Shown one piece after another: positions 55,091 through 64,000 of a stretch of 64,000 bases of DNA. Source of the stretch: Ancistrus triradiatus (taxonomy: Eukaryota > Chordata > Actinopteri > Siluriformes > Loricariidae). A model generated the notes under the pieces. It did no database searches. It saw nothing but the letters and a program-made list of their open reading frames with translations, and was not told the DNA's origin. Position 1 is the stretch's first letter. Each line of letters opens with the position of its first letter. The DNA is taken from the NCBI GenBank assembly GCA_025084515.1, contig JAJAGP010000081.1:806001-870000 (forward strand). The letters run 5' to 3'. The position numbers were made by a program, and so were the translations under genes.

Positions 55091-56653
55091 TGTCTGTTTT
55101 TTCATTTTAAGTAGGACCTAAAAAAGTACCCATACACCACGCTCTAACAACTAAAGAGAAAGGGGCCAATTTTCTAAGTACCAAAGCACCAAAAGTATCT
55201 TGCATTGCGAAAGCGGCGAGGAAAAGCGAAGAGAGCTGCAGGTCTAAAAATACAAACCCAACGACACTCATCTCAGTTCAGGAGTGTTATTATAGGCACG
55301 GGTATTTTAAGCTCTATTTTTCTCCGCTCGACTTTTGCTCGAGCTTTTCCTCCGAACAGGCCATGACGGAACCCTAAAGGTGCAATCAGAGGTCGAAACG
55401 AGTCGGCCCGATGCCGGGGTCGGCTCCTTTTTTGACTTTCAACACAGCTTCCGAAGTGGAGAGGGTTTATTTTCTCAGCTTAAGAGAAGCCTGGAATTTG
55501 AAATACAACCCTGATTAATTTTCTGAATCTGTTGCGCACTCTCTGCTCAGGCAATATTTCAGCGTCGGTTTGCCCTTGAACAAACGCTTTCAGCAACGTT
55601 TCTCCGAGCCTGTTATTCTCCTGGGGCTCTGTCCCCGCAGAGGGTCATTCCATAATGTCCTTCTCCTCGGGATAACGACCACCTTGGTTTCGGCGTCAGC
55701 GGGTTTCGGCGAGAGGCTATTTCCTGCCTGGATCTGCTCTTCCTTGAGCTGTCCTTACACGTCTTCTAAACACTGTCTTTACGCTGAATGACAGAGGAAG
55801 GGGTTGCAAGGGAAACAGGACTGGGGCACTGTCAAGTAGAATTCATCAGCGCTGCCTGTACAGAGGCATCTCGTGTCGGCTAGGTAAGGAGGCGACGGCA
55901 GGGCACAGACAAGACAAGTTAATCAGTGGAACCTGACTTCAAGCCAAACGGAACCGGTTTCTCTAATGATGGTCCACTCATCTAGATGTTGTTTTTTGTT
56001 GCCAAGCCCATTTAGCCTGGCTTTCATCGAGGGCCTTCATGAACGTCATTTCACATGAGGAAGCGATGTTTTGATTACATGTCTCAGCACATCAAACTAA
56101 TGAAGCCCTATCTCATTCCACATCTACGATAAGAACCAAGAAAGCAAGCCGTCCTCGCAAAAGGGCCACGTTCATGGCGTCGGGTCAAGCGGGGGGCTCG
56201 GTGATTAAGCGACTGCAACCGCCGACTGCAGCAATCGCGCCGTCCCCACGGACAGGCCATGTGTGAAAAGGAACCAGCGCAGCAGAATAACTCGCTCGGA
56301 ATATGGACTCGTGTCAGAGCGAGTAAACGTTAGCTCTCTCGCCGCCGTCCCGATGCGGCCTGATAGGTAAATGGCGGTGCTAATTAAGGGTGACGGCCCA
56401 TCCGAGTGTGGAACGGGGAGGGCTTCGGAGGTCACGCAGAGGTGCAGGAACACACATCAGCCAAGGCGGGCGCACACGGCGCTCCATCATTCGTCGCACG
56501 CCAGTGTTTAGGCAGCGCCTGGTGCAATTAGAAAACTCTAATAAACAAATGCCATAGGAAAAAATCGACTTGGGCCGGGCTTATATTTCCCGGTACGTGA
56601 GGGCACGTGCACATGGGTTTGAGTTTGTTGAAGATGGCCTGTGGCGGCACAAC
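55091..56653. other. non-coding DNA, no gene seen
   Basis: No repeat or gene recognised. The part 55920-56160 and the GC-richer 56200-56420 could be regulatory. Confidence 0.4.
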
Positions 56654-57072
56654 GAGTGCCTTATATGCACTTAACTTGATAACTGCAGAAAATGAGATCA
56701 ACAAGCACTCATCAGATAATGTAGAAAAGCTCCGGGACTCATAATATAATAAACAGATTTCTGCTTCACAACCAGCCAATAATCACACAGACCTTATGAT
56801 TATGTTAATAATAATAATATTAATTATTGTTATTCAAATTCTTCATTTCCTCAAGAGAATATGCGTTTCACATATGCTGCTTTTCATTCGAGGATTTCCA
56901 GATCCCGCAGATGCTGGGCATCTGGGCAGCTGTCTAAACTGAGCTAGGACTAACCATTTTGTTCAATATATTGTTCGATAAATGACATGAAATACTCAAC
57001 ACTTTGTAAACCAAGCATTGCGCGTTAATGATTTTAGAAGCGTCTTTACCTCGCTTCAGGTAGATTACACTA

Positions 57073-57107
<35 letters not shown>

Positions 57108-57108
57108 T

Positions 57109-57140
<32 letters not shown>

Positions 57141-57514
57141 TATCTAAACATATTCAACTGTTTCATTTGGAACAAGTTGAATTGGCACCTGTTCACTTTA
57201 GAAACAAGTCCCAAAAACATACAACCCACAACAAGGTTGCCAATATTTGTAAGCGACTTTGTAGAAAATAAGCCCAAAGACCTGGCAACTAGCCGCTCTT
57301 CGCTCTTGTGTGTGTGCATGAGCAATGAGAAAACCGATTGAAATCAAGAGTAAGGGGATACATGCGCTGAGATATCCGACTACTGAGATCAAATCCAGCT
57401 GTCATTTTCAGATTTCTCAACCTGAATTCTAGATCAAAGGAACTACTTGATTAATCAGATAACTGCCGAAATCTGACTATAATCTCATTATTAAGTGAAT
57501 TTTTATGCACTCAA
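56654..57514. mobile_element. foldback DNA element, copy 5, with a microsatellite inside
   Basis: Left end GAGTGCCTTATATGCACTTA; right end on the minus strand GAGTGCATAAAAATTCACTT then aataatgag. Family blocks aaaccagccaataatc-like, caaggttgccaat and gacctggcaac are present. A TA/GATA microsatellite lies in the middle and the copy is longer than the others, about 860 bp. Confidence 0.75.
57073..57140. repeat. (TA)n-(GATA)n compound microsatellite
   Basis: About 16 TA units followed by about nine GATA units, directly visible. Confidence 0.95.
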
Positions 57515-57959
57515 GGCTTAAAGAGTCGAACCACTTTCCCAAATGTTCTTGGACAAGATGGTAAATGCCATAAATGTAAATGTAAATCTAAACTGGCCCC
57601 TGCCCAGGACAAACGCTCTCTAAAACGTCTACATTTCTCAAAATTGCCACAGCCTGGTCTCGTTACTTTACCAGCACTAAGCACCCATAAACGTTCCTTC
57701 AGTTACTGGACTCTCTGAAGAGTGGACACTCAAGTCTCTCGTATGTTTCCAGGAAGCGCTGTATAAATACTCCATGAGTCTTCCCACAATTATTTTATGA
57801 CATAGTGAGTTTCTTGGGAGCATTACAGTTGACAGGCTGTAGAGGCGCCAGCCTGCCCGCGGTATTGTTTTTTTTTTTGTTTTTTTTCCCGACGTCCTTT
57901 TGGTTACACCCACAAGAGCTGTTCGGTCTATTTTAGAAAGACAAGAATCGTGGAGCTTG
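57515..57959. other. non-coding DNA with SINE-tail-like word
   Basis: At 57548-57580 gtaaatgccataaatgtaaa resembles the 3' tail of the fish SINEs, without a body. Otherwise nothing recognised. Confidence 0.4.
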
Positions 57960-59160
57960 GATTCAGCACTCTGGAGTCAGATAACTGTGCAGAGCTCTGC
58001 TGTGTCATCTCTCTTTCCTCTTTCTCGGTGGCTGCCCCAAAAGGGCAGGGGATGAGCAAAGTCAGAGAGGAGCTTTCCTTTTTGGCTTAAAACTTTTGGA
58101 CAAGCCATGCTGGAGGGCGGCCTATAAAAATAAACATTAGGGAGAGGTGGGTGTTTCAGTAAGTTAATTATAAGGGAGCGCGTTGTGAAAGGCCACATTG
58201 TTGAGGTCGGGGGGAATGAGCGTGGAAAAAAAAGGGGCTCGTGTGAGGAGTAACGCCCACTGATCGCCGGGACGTAGAGCGGGCTGTTTGCTATTTTTCT
58301 TCAAAGTAATGAAACAATATTTGGAATGGAAGAACAAACACTGGAGAGGGGTTAATGGGGCGGGAGGGTGCTGGGGGCACCGGGCATTAAAGGCTGATGA
58401 AGGGCCCTCTTGTTCCTCTGTTATTTACAGAAAGAAAACGATTCTTCCTGACCTCCGGCGAGGGCCGTTTCACGCACCTAGTTAACCTCTTCACCCGACC
58501 GAGCCGAATCCCGTGCGAGATCTCGAGCGTGTTCCGCCCTACCCGGTCGCACGCGAGCACACAAAAACCTCCAAGTCAGGCAGTGGGGGGGTGGGGGGGT
58601 GACATCAAGAGCATCTTGACCCGTCTCTGGTAAACAGACCTTGATTGCAGAGTGACTTTTGTGGTGCAGGATAGAATGTCAGCCATCCCAGAGTGGACTG
58701 TGGGCAGGGTTGTATGTAATGGAAACCAGGCAAATGATACAAACAACACAAAACACTCTGCCGGGTTGGGGCTTAATGTGTTTGAGAGATGCGGGGGAAC
58801 AAGAAAACAGGTCTGTTTATGCCCCCTTTCTCCTTTCAGAGCACTGCATTTTTGCAGCCCGAGCACTGCAGGACTATGGGAAAAGACCACATGGGTTTTT
58901 GTTTTTTTTTTTCTCGCTCGGTGACACGGCACATTAAATCTCGCTATACCTCACACAGTGAAAACCAATTCCTGCTCGCGGGGTTGGTACCTGTGGCCCA
59001 ATTATGTTATCACAAGTGAGACAAAAGCGGCCGTTGTGCAGAATTCAGAGCCGCCTGACATAAAACTTCTTACTCATTCCCTTTTCTCTTGGAGATATAA
59101 AGGCAGATGGTGATGAGGGGAAATTATTTCGCGCCGCACCATAAAACTGTACTTTTCTAA
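57960..59160. promoter_or_regulatory. candidate conserved non-coding element cluster
   Basis: Several non-repetitive blocks: ggcttaaaacttttggacaa and agtaagttaattataaggga (58080-58180), gattgcagagtgacttttgt to ggtctgtttatgccccct (58640-58830), gagcactgcatttttgcagc, and aattatgttatcacaagtga to gaggggaaattatttcgcgc (58990-59135). Open frames overlap on both strands without domains. Among the best CNE candidates here; not proven. Confidence 0.35.
58585..58599 (+). other. G-quadruplex-capable run
   Basis: GGGGGGGTGGGGGGG can be read as four G-triplets with one-base loops. Seen directly; folding inferred. Confidence 0.5.
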
Positions 59161-60261
59161 TAACGGATCCCACAATACACTACACCATAGCGATGCCATA
59201 TTTTCACAAAGTGCTTTCTTTGAATCGCAGAAATCTCCCAATGCAATCACAACAAATCACTATTTTGTTTTTTAGTTTTCTGGCCAGGCCTACGGCCATG
59301 TGACCCAACAGCTCCACAACAGGCCTTGTCTGTGAACGACTGCATGGCACTGAAGCCACTATTGCTTGTTCTCAGCGATACCTCTAGAGGGCGACACCAT
59401 GGATTCACACTCCCACTGGTAATAAGGTAGACGTCGACTATTTAGTTAGTTACTTAGCTTCAACGACTGAAATTTTAACAATTATAATAAACTGTAATAG
59501 GAACTACTAAATCCTAAAGATTTTATATGCTCTATTTTATTATACTCTTCATAATTTCATTTCATTTTTAAATATGTTCTCTCTGTTATAGTAATGGCCA
59601 GTCAACAACCTGTTTCACAGGATGGCATGTTGAAATGGCTATTTGGTTAGCTCTGCTTATTATGAGGATATTTTCCGATGTGAGTTAATCGAAAAAGATA
59701 ATGAGGGTGCTCATTTTAGTTTGGTTGAAAATTCCTTCCATCGTCATTATGGAAGTTGGGGCATTTGGTAAAGATGCACAGAACACAAGGGGGGTCGGCC
59801 CTCACTAAATAGTCTACATAGAGTCTGATGTGAGCAGTTTGTTCATGATAGACGTCAATTATTGCCAATCAATACCAAATAATCAATTGATCAGCGACTC
59901 TTCGTGAACAAAGCTCAACAACCTGCCAGGCTACATGTTTTCTTAGCCCTCAGTGTCTGATCTTCACTCTTAGCCTGACAAACAAAGTCCCAGAGTGTAC
60001 ACAGGCATTTAATTACAAGAGCTGGGTCAGACCGAAGCGCCGCACATTCCCTCCCGTGGCATTCACCTGCATCACATTAGGAGGATGGGAACAAGGGGAC
60101 ATGGAAATGAAACTGTTTACCCAAGAGTCCTTCATGAGGAAATCAATCCCCGAATCAAGGCTCCCGTGAGATGGGCACAGAATAAAGGAACTAAAAGGCT
60201 TGCTTCTGGTGTTTTTTTGGAGCATGAGTCACGGGTAATTCAAGCTGCTAGGGATGTTCGC
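59161..60261. other. non-coding DNA, no gene seen; one CTCF-like site
   Basis: A CTCF-like word lies at 59381-59398. No gene or named repeat otherwise. Confidence 0.4.
59381..59398. promoter_or_regulatory. CTCF-like binding site
   Basis: CCTCTAGAGGGCGACACC agrees with the core CC-x-x-YAG-R-GGGCG of the vertebrate CTCF motif. A motif match alone does not show binding. Confidence 0.4.
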
Positions 60262-60408
60262 AAGTAGTGTGCAAAAGTCTGAGCTACCCTTAGATCATGT
60301 ATTTATTTCTCTGTCTCTTTATTAGAATACAACCACAAAATGCAGGACATCTGTCCTTTTTGGAAAGGTTGCAGCCAGGAAAAAATATAAACTCTATATA
60401 TATATAGG

Positions 60409-60611
60409 GACTGTGCTGGCCTAGCGGTTAAGGTACTGGACTATGGACCACAAGGTCCAGGGTTCAAATCCCACCTCTGTCAAGCTGCCACTGATGGGTC
60501 CTTGAGCAAGGCCCTTAACCCACAATTGCTTGGATTGTAAGACTGTATCAACTGTAAGTTGCTCTGGATAAGGTCATCTGCTAAATGCTGTAAATGTAAT
60601 GTAATGTAAAT
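60409..60611 (+). mobile_element. tRNA-derived SINE, type A, complete
   Basis: Box A TGGCCTAGCGG at 60417-60427 and box B GGTTCAAATCC at 60461-60471 are both clear. They are followed by the ttgagcaaggcccttaaccc block and the tail gttgctctggataaggtcat then ctgctaaatgctgtaaatgt. It is the best SINE of the window. Confidence 0.9.
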
Positions 60612-60754
60612 GAACTATGAACAAGATGGTCCAGGGTTCAAAACCCACCTCTGTCTGACCAAGGACCTTAACCCACAATTGCTTGGATTGTTAAACTGTA
60701 TCAATTGTAAGTCGCTCTCGATAAGGGCGTCTGCTAAACGACATAAATGTAAAT
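60612..60754 (+). mobile_element. tRNA-derived SINE, type A, 5'-truncated
   Basis: Starts in the box B region (ggtccagggttcaaaaccca), lacks box A, and has the cttaacccacaattgcttgg block and a tail ataagggcgtctgctaaacg. It directly follows the complete SINE, in tandem. Confidence 0.85.
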
Positions 60755-60822
60755 ATGGTCATTATAGCATTGCTAAAACAACAAATCCAATGGTGGCCTA
60801 AGACTTTTGCACAGTACTGCAG

Positions 60823-61439
60823 CTACAAAATTGACCGGCTGGTTTTTAGCCTTAAATTCAGCACCTCAGTAATTGTTTACTGTTTATAACAATTCTATAT
60901 ACTGCCCACGTTCTGCAAAAAGCGATCCATTTACATGACTTTCCGCTCGGCTCTTGCGCTCAGGTTATACAAACGATACTCGAGAAAAGTTCAGGCTGAC
61001 AGGACCTCTCTGAGGATTCTCCAAACTCGAACCTACAAGCAAGAACTTTTCAAAAGGGTCACGACTATTGATTTGCACTCATAATGAGAAAAAAAACACT
61101 GAAAAGGATACGCAAACATGCAGGTCTCTGACATTTTATTTTCCTTTCTTTTTTCCCCCCCTATTTTACCATGAAAGGATAAGACTTGCATGTAAAATGG
61201 CCCGGCCTACACGATCGTCTAAAAACGCAAAGAACTTCAAGGACCAAATGGGATTAAAACTGTGGCACCCAAAATCATCTAGTCATTACTCAGCCAAGTG
61301 CATAGCACGCACACGGGTCTGCTTTAATTCAAAACGACACCGTAGTCAGTATTTTGCAGCCGCCTGTGTGAAATTAATCACCGGCAGTTGCATGACCATG
61401 ACAGGATGAGATTTAACAAATGCTAATGAGCTTAATTAG
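60823..61439. other. non-coding DNA, no gene seen
   Basis: No repeat or gene recognised; a 113-codon open frame has no domain. Confidence 0.4.
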
Positions 61440-62290
61440 GAAGCCGAGCGATCCATCTTGGAGATTTCTGAACCAAATGTTGGCGGCTTTTGCGAGGGCT
61501 TTTCAGACGCCTGGTGTCACCAGAACTCTTGAGCGGGGAAAAAACAAGTCCCTCTTTGAAGGCACTGGGTGCTCAGAGAGTCGACAGGGTGGAGGATTTC
61601 AACAGCTCTGGGATGGGGTGTACGCTGGCCACGTCTCCCAGGCCTGACAGCGAGGAGGACAGTGCTACTAACAGCATGTACAGGGGGATTAATGTCTCTC
61701 TGGGCAGATCTGTCCTAAAGATTTGCCTCATTTTTCCCACTGAGGGATTATCTGTCAAAGCCTTGCAGAACTGCCAAACTACACATCCATCCTTCTCTTT
61801 CCGACGCCGTGCCTAATTTCTGGTTGATCCTCTCCCTCTTCGGGTCTGCTCCTGGAACTTGTTCCATAATCCCCGCCAACCTTCTTTATTCAGATTTAGT
61901 CTTAATAACGCCGAGCCTTCTAGAGGTAAATATTGGGAAATTTCAGAGAACGATGACAAAACCACCTAACCGGGCGAGGGGGAAGACCGATTCTCCTCGC
62001 AAGCGTATCTGACGCCACCCCGGCCTCCGTTTCCCCGATCTCTCCCCCAGGGAGCCTCCCAGACACAGATACCCCTGTCTGGTGTCATTGATCATGGACC
62101 GTCAGCTGGCAGGTAGGCCAACCATGCTCTGTGTGACCTGGGCTGAGGACAGGCTGGGAAGATAATGATTTAAGTGACTTTGCGAAGGTCGCAGGGAGCA
62201 AAGGCAGAGGTCACGGGGCGTATGCATTTTGGGCGTTCTCGTTTGGATTGCACTGTCAGTTGCCTCTGTGCGCCTTAATCCACTCTAACA
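61440..62290. promoter_or_regulatory. candidate conserved non-coding element cluster, possible small exon
   Basis: Non-repetitive: gatccatcttggagatttct, cggcttttgcgagggctttt, cagggggattaatgtctctc, aagataatgatttaagtgac, gggagcaaaggcagaggtca, and gtatgcattttgggcgttct. Within it, 62051-62112 is bounded by a good acceptor and donor (see findings). Inference only. Confidence 0.35.
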
Positions 62291-62770
62291 AATGAACACT
62301 CTTCCTCTGTGAACGAAAGAACTCAAGCTCAACATCGCAATCAGGTTTGCTCACGTTAGACATTACTAACTAGGACAATCCTCTTTTTAAAATCGAAACA
62401 GGTCCTTACTTTCATGAAGCATAACATGAGCAAATGTGACTCACGAGAGTAGAAATTCTAACAATTAGAGATCATGATTTGTGTTGAAAATACAAACCTG
62501 GCATCCCAACGTGTTTTAACAACCACACTACATGCACTAGTCCAGCGAATCTCTTTTTCCCTGACAGTAACACGATTAAACCAATAATAGACCAAGAGTG
62601 GGTGCGTCCTCAAAAACATTGTCCCATAGAGCCATTCAATCCATCAATCCATCTTCAAAAATCTGAGTTTTAGACGAAGAGGAGGCGGAAATATCGTCGT
62701 TGGGTCAACAATTTTCCGCACCACAACAAAACGTTGACGTAGCGGCCCATTCATTTGAATATAAAATGAC
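62291..62770. other. non-coding DNA, no gene seen
   Basis: No repeat or gene recognised. Confidence 0.4.
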
Positions 62771-63345
62771 CAGAGGTGGTAAGTAACAAAGTACAAGTAT
62801 TTTTAAGATATCTGTACTTTACTCGACTATTTCCGCGACTTAGTATTTTTTACTCATTACATTTTTTAAAAATCTGTACTTTTTACCCACTACATTTTCC
62901 AAACAGGCTGGCTACTTTGGCTTTTATGAATCTATTTATCTACTTTATCTATCTATTTCTTTTTTTTATTTAGGCAATTCTAGTCAGGCACCTAACGAAA
63001 CGAAATCGCAAACTACTGCTTGGGTTAAATATCATGACTTGGCGGCATTTGTAAAAAAGAATTCCAAAGTATTCTGTATATTTTGGTTCCTTGTGTCTGA
63101 AAATTGTAAATTTTAGTTTGAATTCCGATGTTCTTGTGGTGTTTTAGCTAAAGATTCTAATGGCATTTGTATGAATTTTTGCAAATGATTAATGAAGTTG
63201 TAGTACAAACCAAAATGTCATGGATCTGTACCTCTTACCCTCAATAAAACAAAGGCTTTTAAATAAATACTTTCACATTTTTACTTTTAAGTAAAAAACT
63301 TTATATCAGCGCTGAAGTCCTGAAAGTGCTAATACTTGGCCACCA
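62771..63345. mobile_element. AGAGGTGG...AAGTA teleost repeat, full length
   Basis: Left end CAGAGGTGGTAAGTAACAAA then gtacaagtatttttaagata and tctgtactttactcgacta; right end tttacttttaagtaaaaaac and, on the minus strand, TGGTGGCCAAGTATTAGC. Same family as the interrupted copy at 16.2-18.2 kb. Non-coding; class uncertain. Confidence 0.6.
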
Positions 63346-64000
63346 CAAATGTTCCAGTCATTATTAACTACTGTACTCTACTGTATGTGTTTGGCCATTG
63401 TGCAGCAGGACAGCTTTCAGGCCCAGATTCTGTCAAACTGCGAAAGAAGGCCGCTGGATGTTCTTCACAGTTCCAATCAACTTTTGTTAAGTATACTCAC
63501 CTCAGCTGCAATACTCTTGAAAGGGCGCCTATAAATGTGAGCAGCTTTTATAGTCTGTCCGCCAGCATCGACACTGATTCCTGGATTCCCTCGAATTGTG
63601 TTTCGCCTGCAATCTGCTGAATAAGGCTGTTGTTTCACTCAATCGTCTCCGCCCTCTGGACTAGAACATAGTGGTGATATTTATTTATTATAACTGTTTA
63701 ATGGCACTTCATTAAAGCGACGTTATTAAGTGCTCTCATTTTTGTTCTTTTACCAGTAGAAGAATTAGTCCGGTTGCCGTCTTCAGTTGCAATGGTGACC
63801 CTATAAAATTCGTGATATGATAGATTTTTTGCTGAATTGGCAGCTAGAGCACGCCGAACAAACCCCACCAGCCAAAAGCTGGTCCTCTTGAGTATTCGCT
63901 TACACTTGCACACCCCCGGTATTGACGGTGCTATTATTCCCCTGCTCTTGAACTTTGCTGTAGTCCATCATTATAAATCAGACAGTTAAGGGGTATTAAA
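63346..64000. other. non-coding DNA, no gene seen
   Basis: Short open frames only, with no recognisable domain; no repeat recognised. Confidence 0.4.

Larger units (their letters stand above)
60262..60822. mobile_element. short Tc1/mariner-like relic, copy 9, carrying two SINEs
   Basis: Left end AGTGTGCAAAAGTCTGAGCT, then tctttattagaatacaacca; right end catttatagcattgctaaaa-like words, then GGCCTAAGACTTTTGCACAG and tactg. The two SINE segments sit between the halves, so the relic predates them. Confidence 0.8.

Noticed and set aside
60417..60471. tRNA gene
   Set aside because: Boxes A and B are clear, but the segment runs into a SINE tail and has diverged copies elsewhere; it is a tRNA-derived SINE.

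Overview
The window looks like teleost fish nuclear DNA. The main reason is its repeats: Tc1/mariner relics of fish type, tRNA-derived SINEs with the usual fish tail (ctctggataagggcgtctgctaaatg-like), small non-autonomous hAT-like elements, and long CA/TG microsatellites. The species was not identified. No prokaryotic or viral gene organisation is present. No host protein-coding gene could be supported: open frames are short, lie in repeats or in non-coding-looking DNA, and match no family I recognise. The only recognisable proteins are broken Tc1-type transposases.

Layout. 1-6.4 kb: mostly single-copy non-coding DNA with two dinucleotide repeats, a probable hAT end and one short Tc1-like relic. 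6.4-16.2 kb: first copy of a foldback DNA-element family, a CNE-like segment, another Tc1-like relic, a SINE and a transposase N-terminal fragment. 16.2-18.3 kb: a Tc1 element (copy A) inserted in an older teleost repeat. 18.3-21.7 kb: single-copy, CNE-like DNA. 21.7-26.7 kb: a cluster of five short Tc1-like relics plus a duplicated flank. 26.8-29.3 kb: SINEs, an old CAGTG-ended repeat and a perfect 31-bp hairpin. 30-34.3 kb: small tandem duplications, the best foldback-element copy (carrying a nested hAT-like element) and 1 kb of very AT-rich DNA. 36.1-38.7 kb: a 41-bp minisatellite with higher-order structure and orientation switches, interrupted by another foldback-element copy. 39-46 kb: CNE-like segments, a SINE, a common teleost repeat, foldback copy four and a different Tc1 pseudogene. 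46.4-47.85 kb: a nearly full-length Tc1 element (copy B). 48-51.5 kb: CNE-like DNA and a long CA repeat. 51.5-53.7 kb: a TTCTTAAGAA-rich, PIF/Harbinger-like repeat in direct duplicate. 53.7-64 kb: two more Tc1-like relics (one with SINEs nested in it), foldback copy five, and several CNE-like blocks.

Interpretation. The window reads as an intergenic gene desert or a very large intron: several non-repetitive, regulatory-looking blocks (homeodomain, octamer and TCF/LEF-like words) separated by layers of old transposons. Which gene such blocks would serve cannot be told from this sequence. CNE calls here rest on composition and motif texture only; they need alignment to other fishes.
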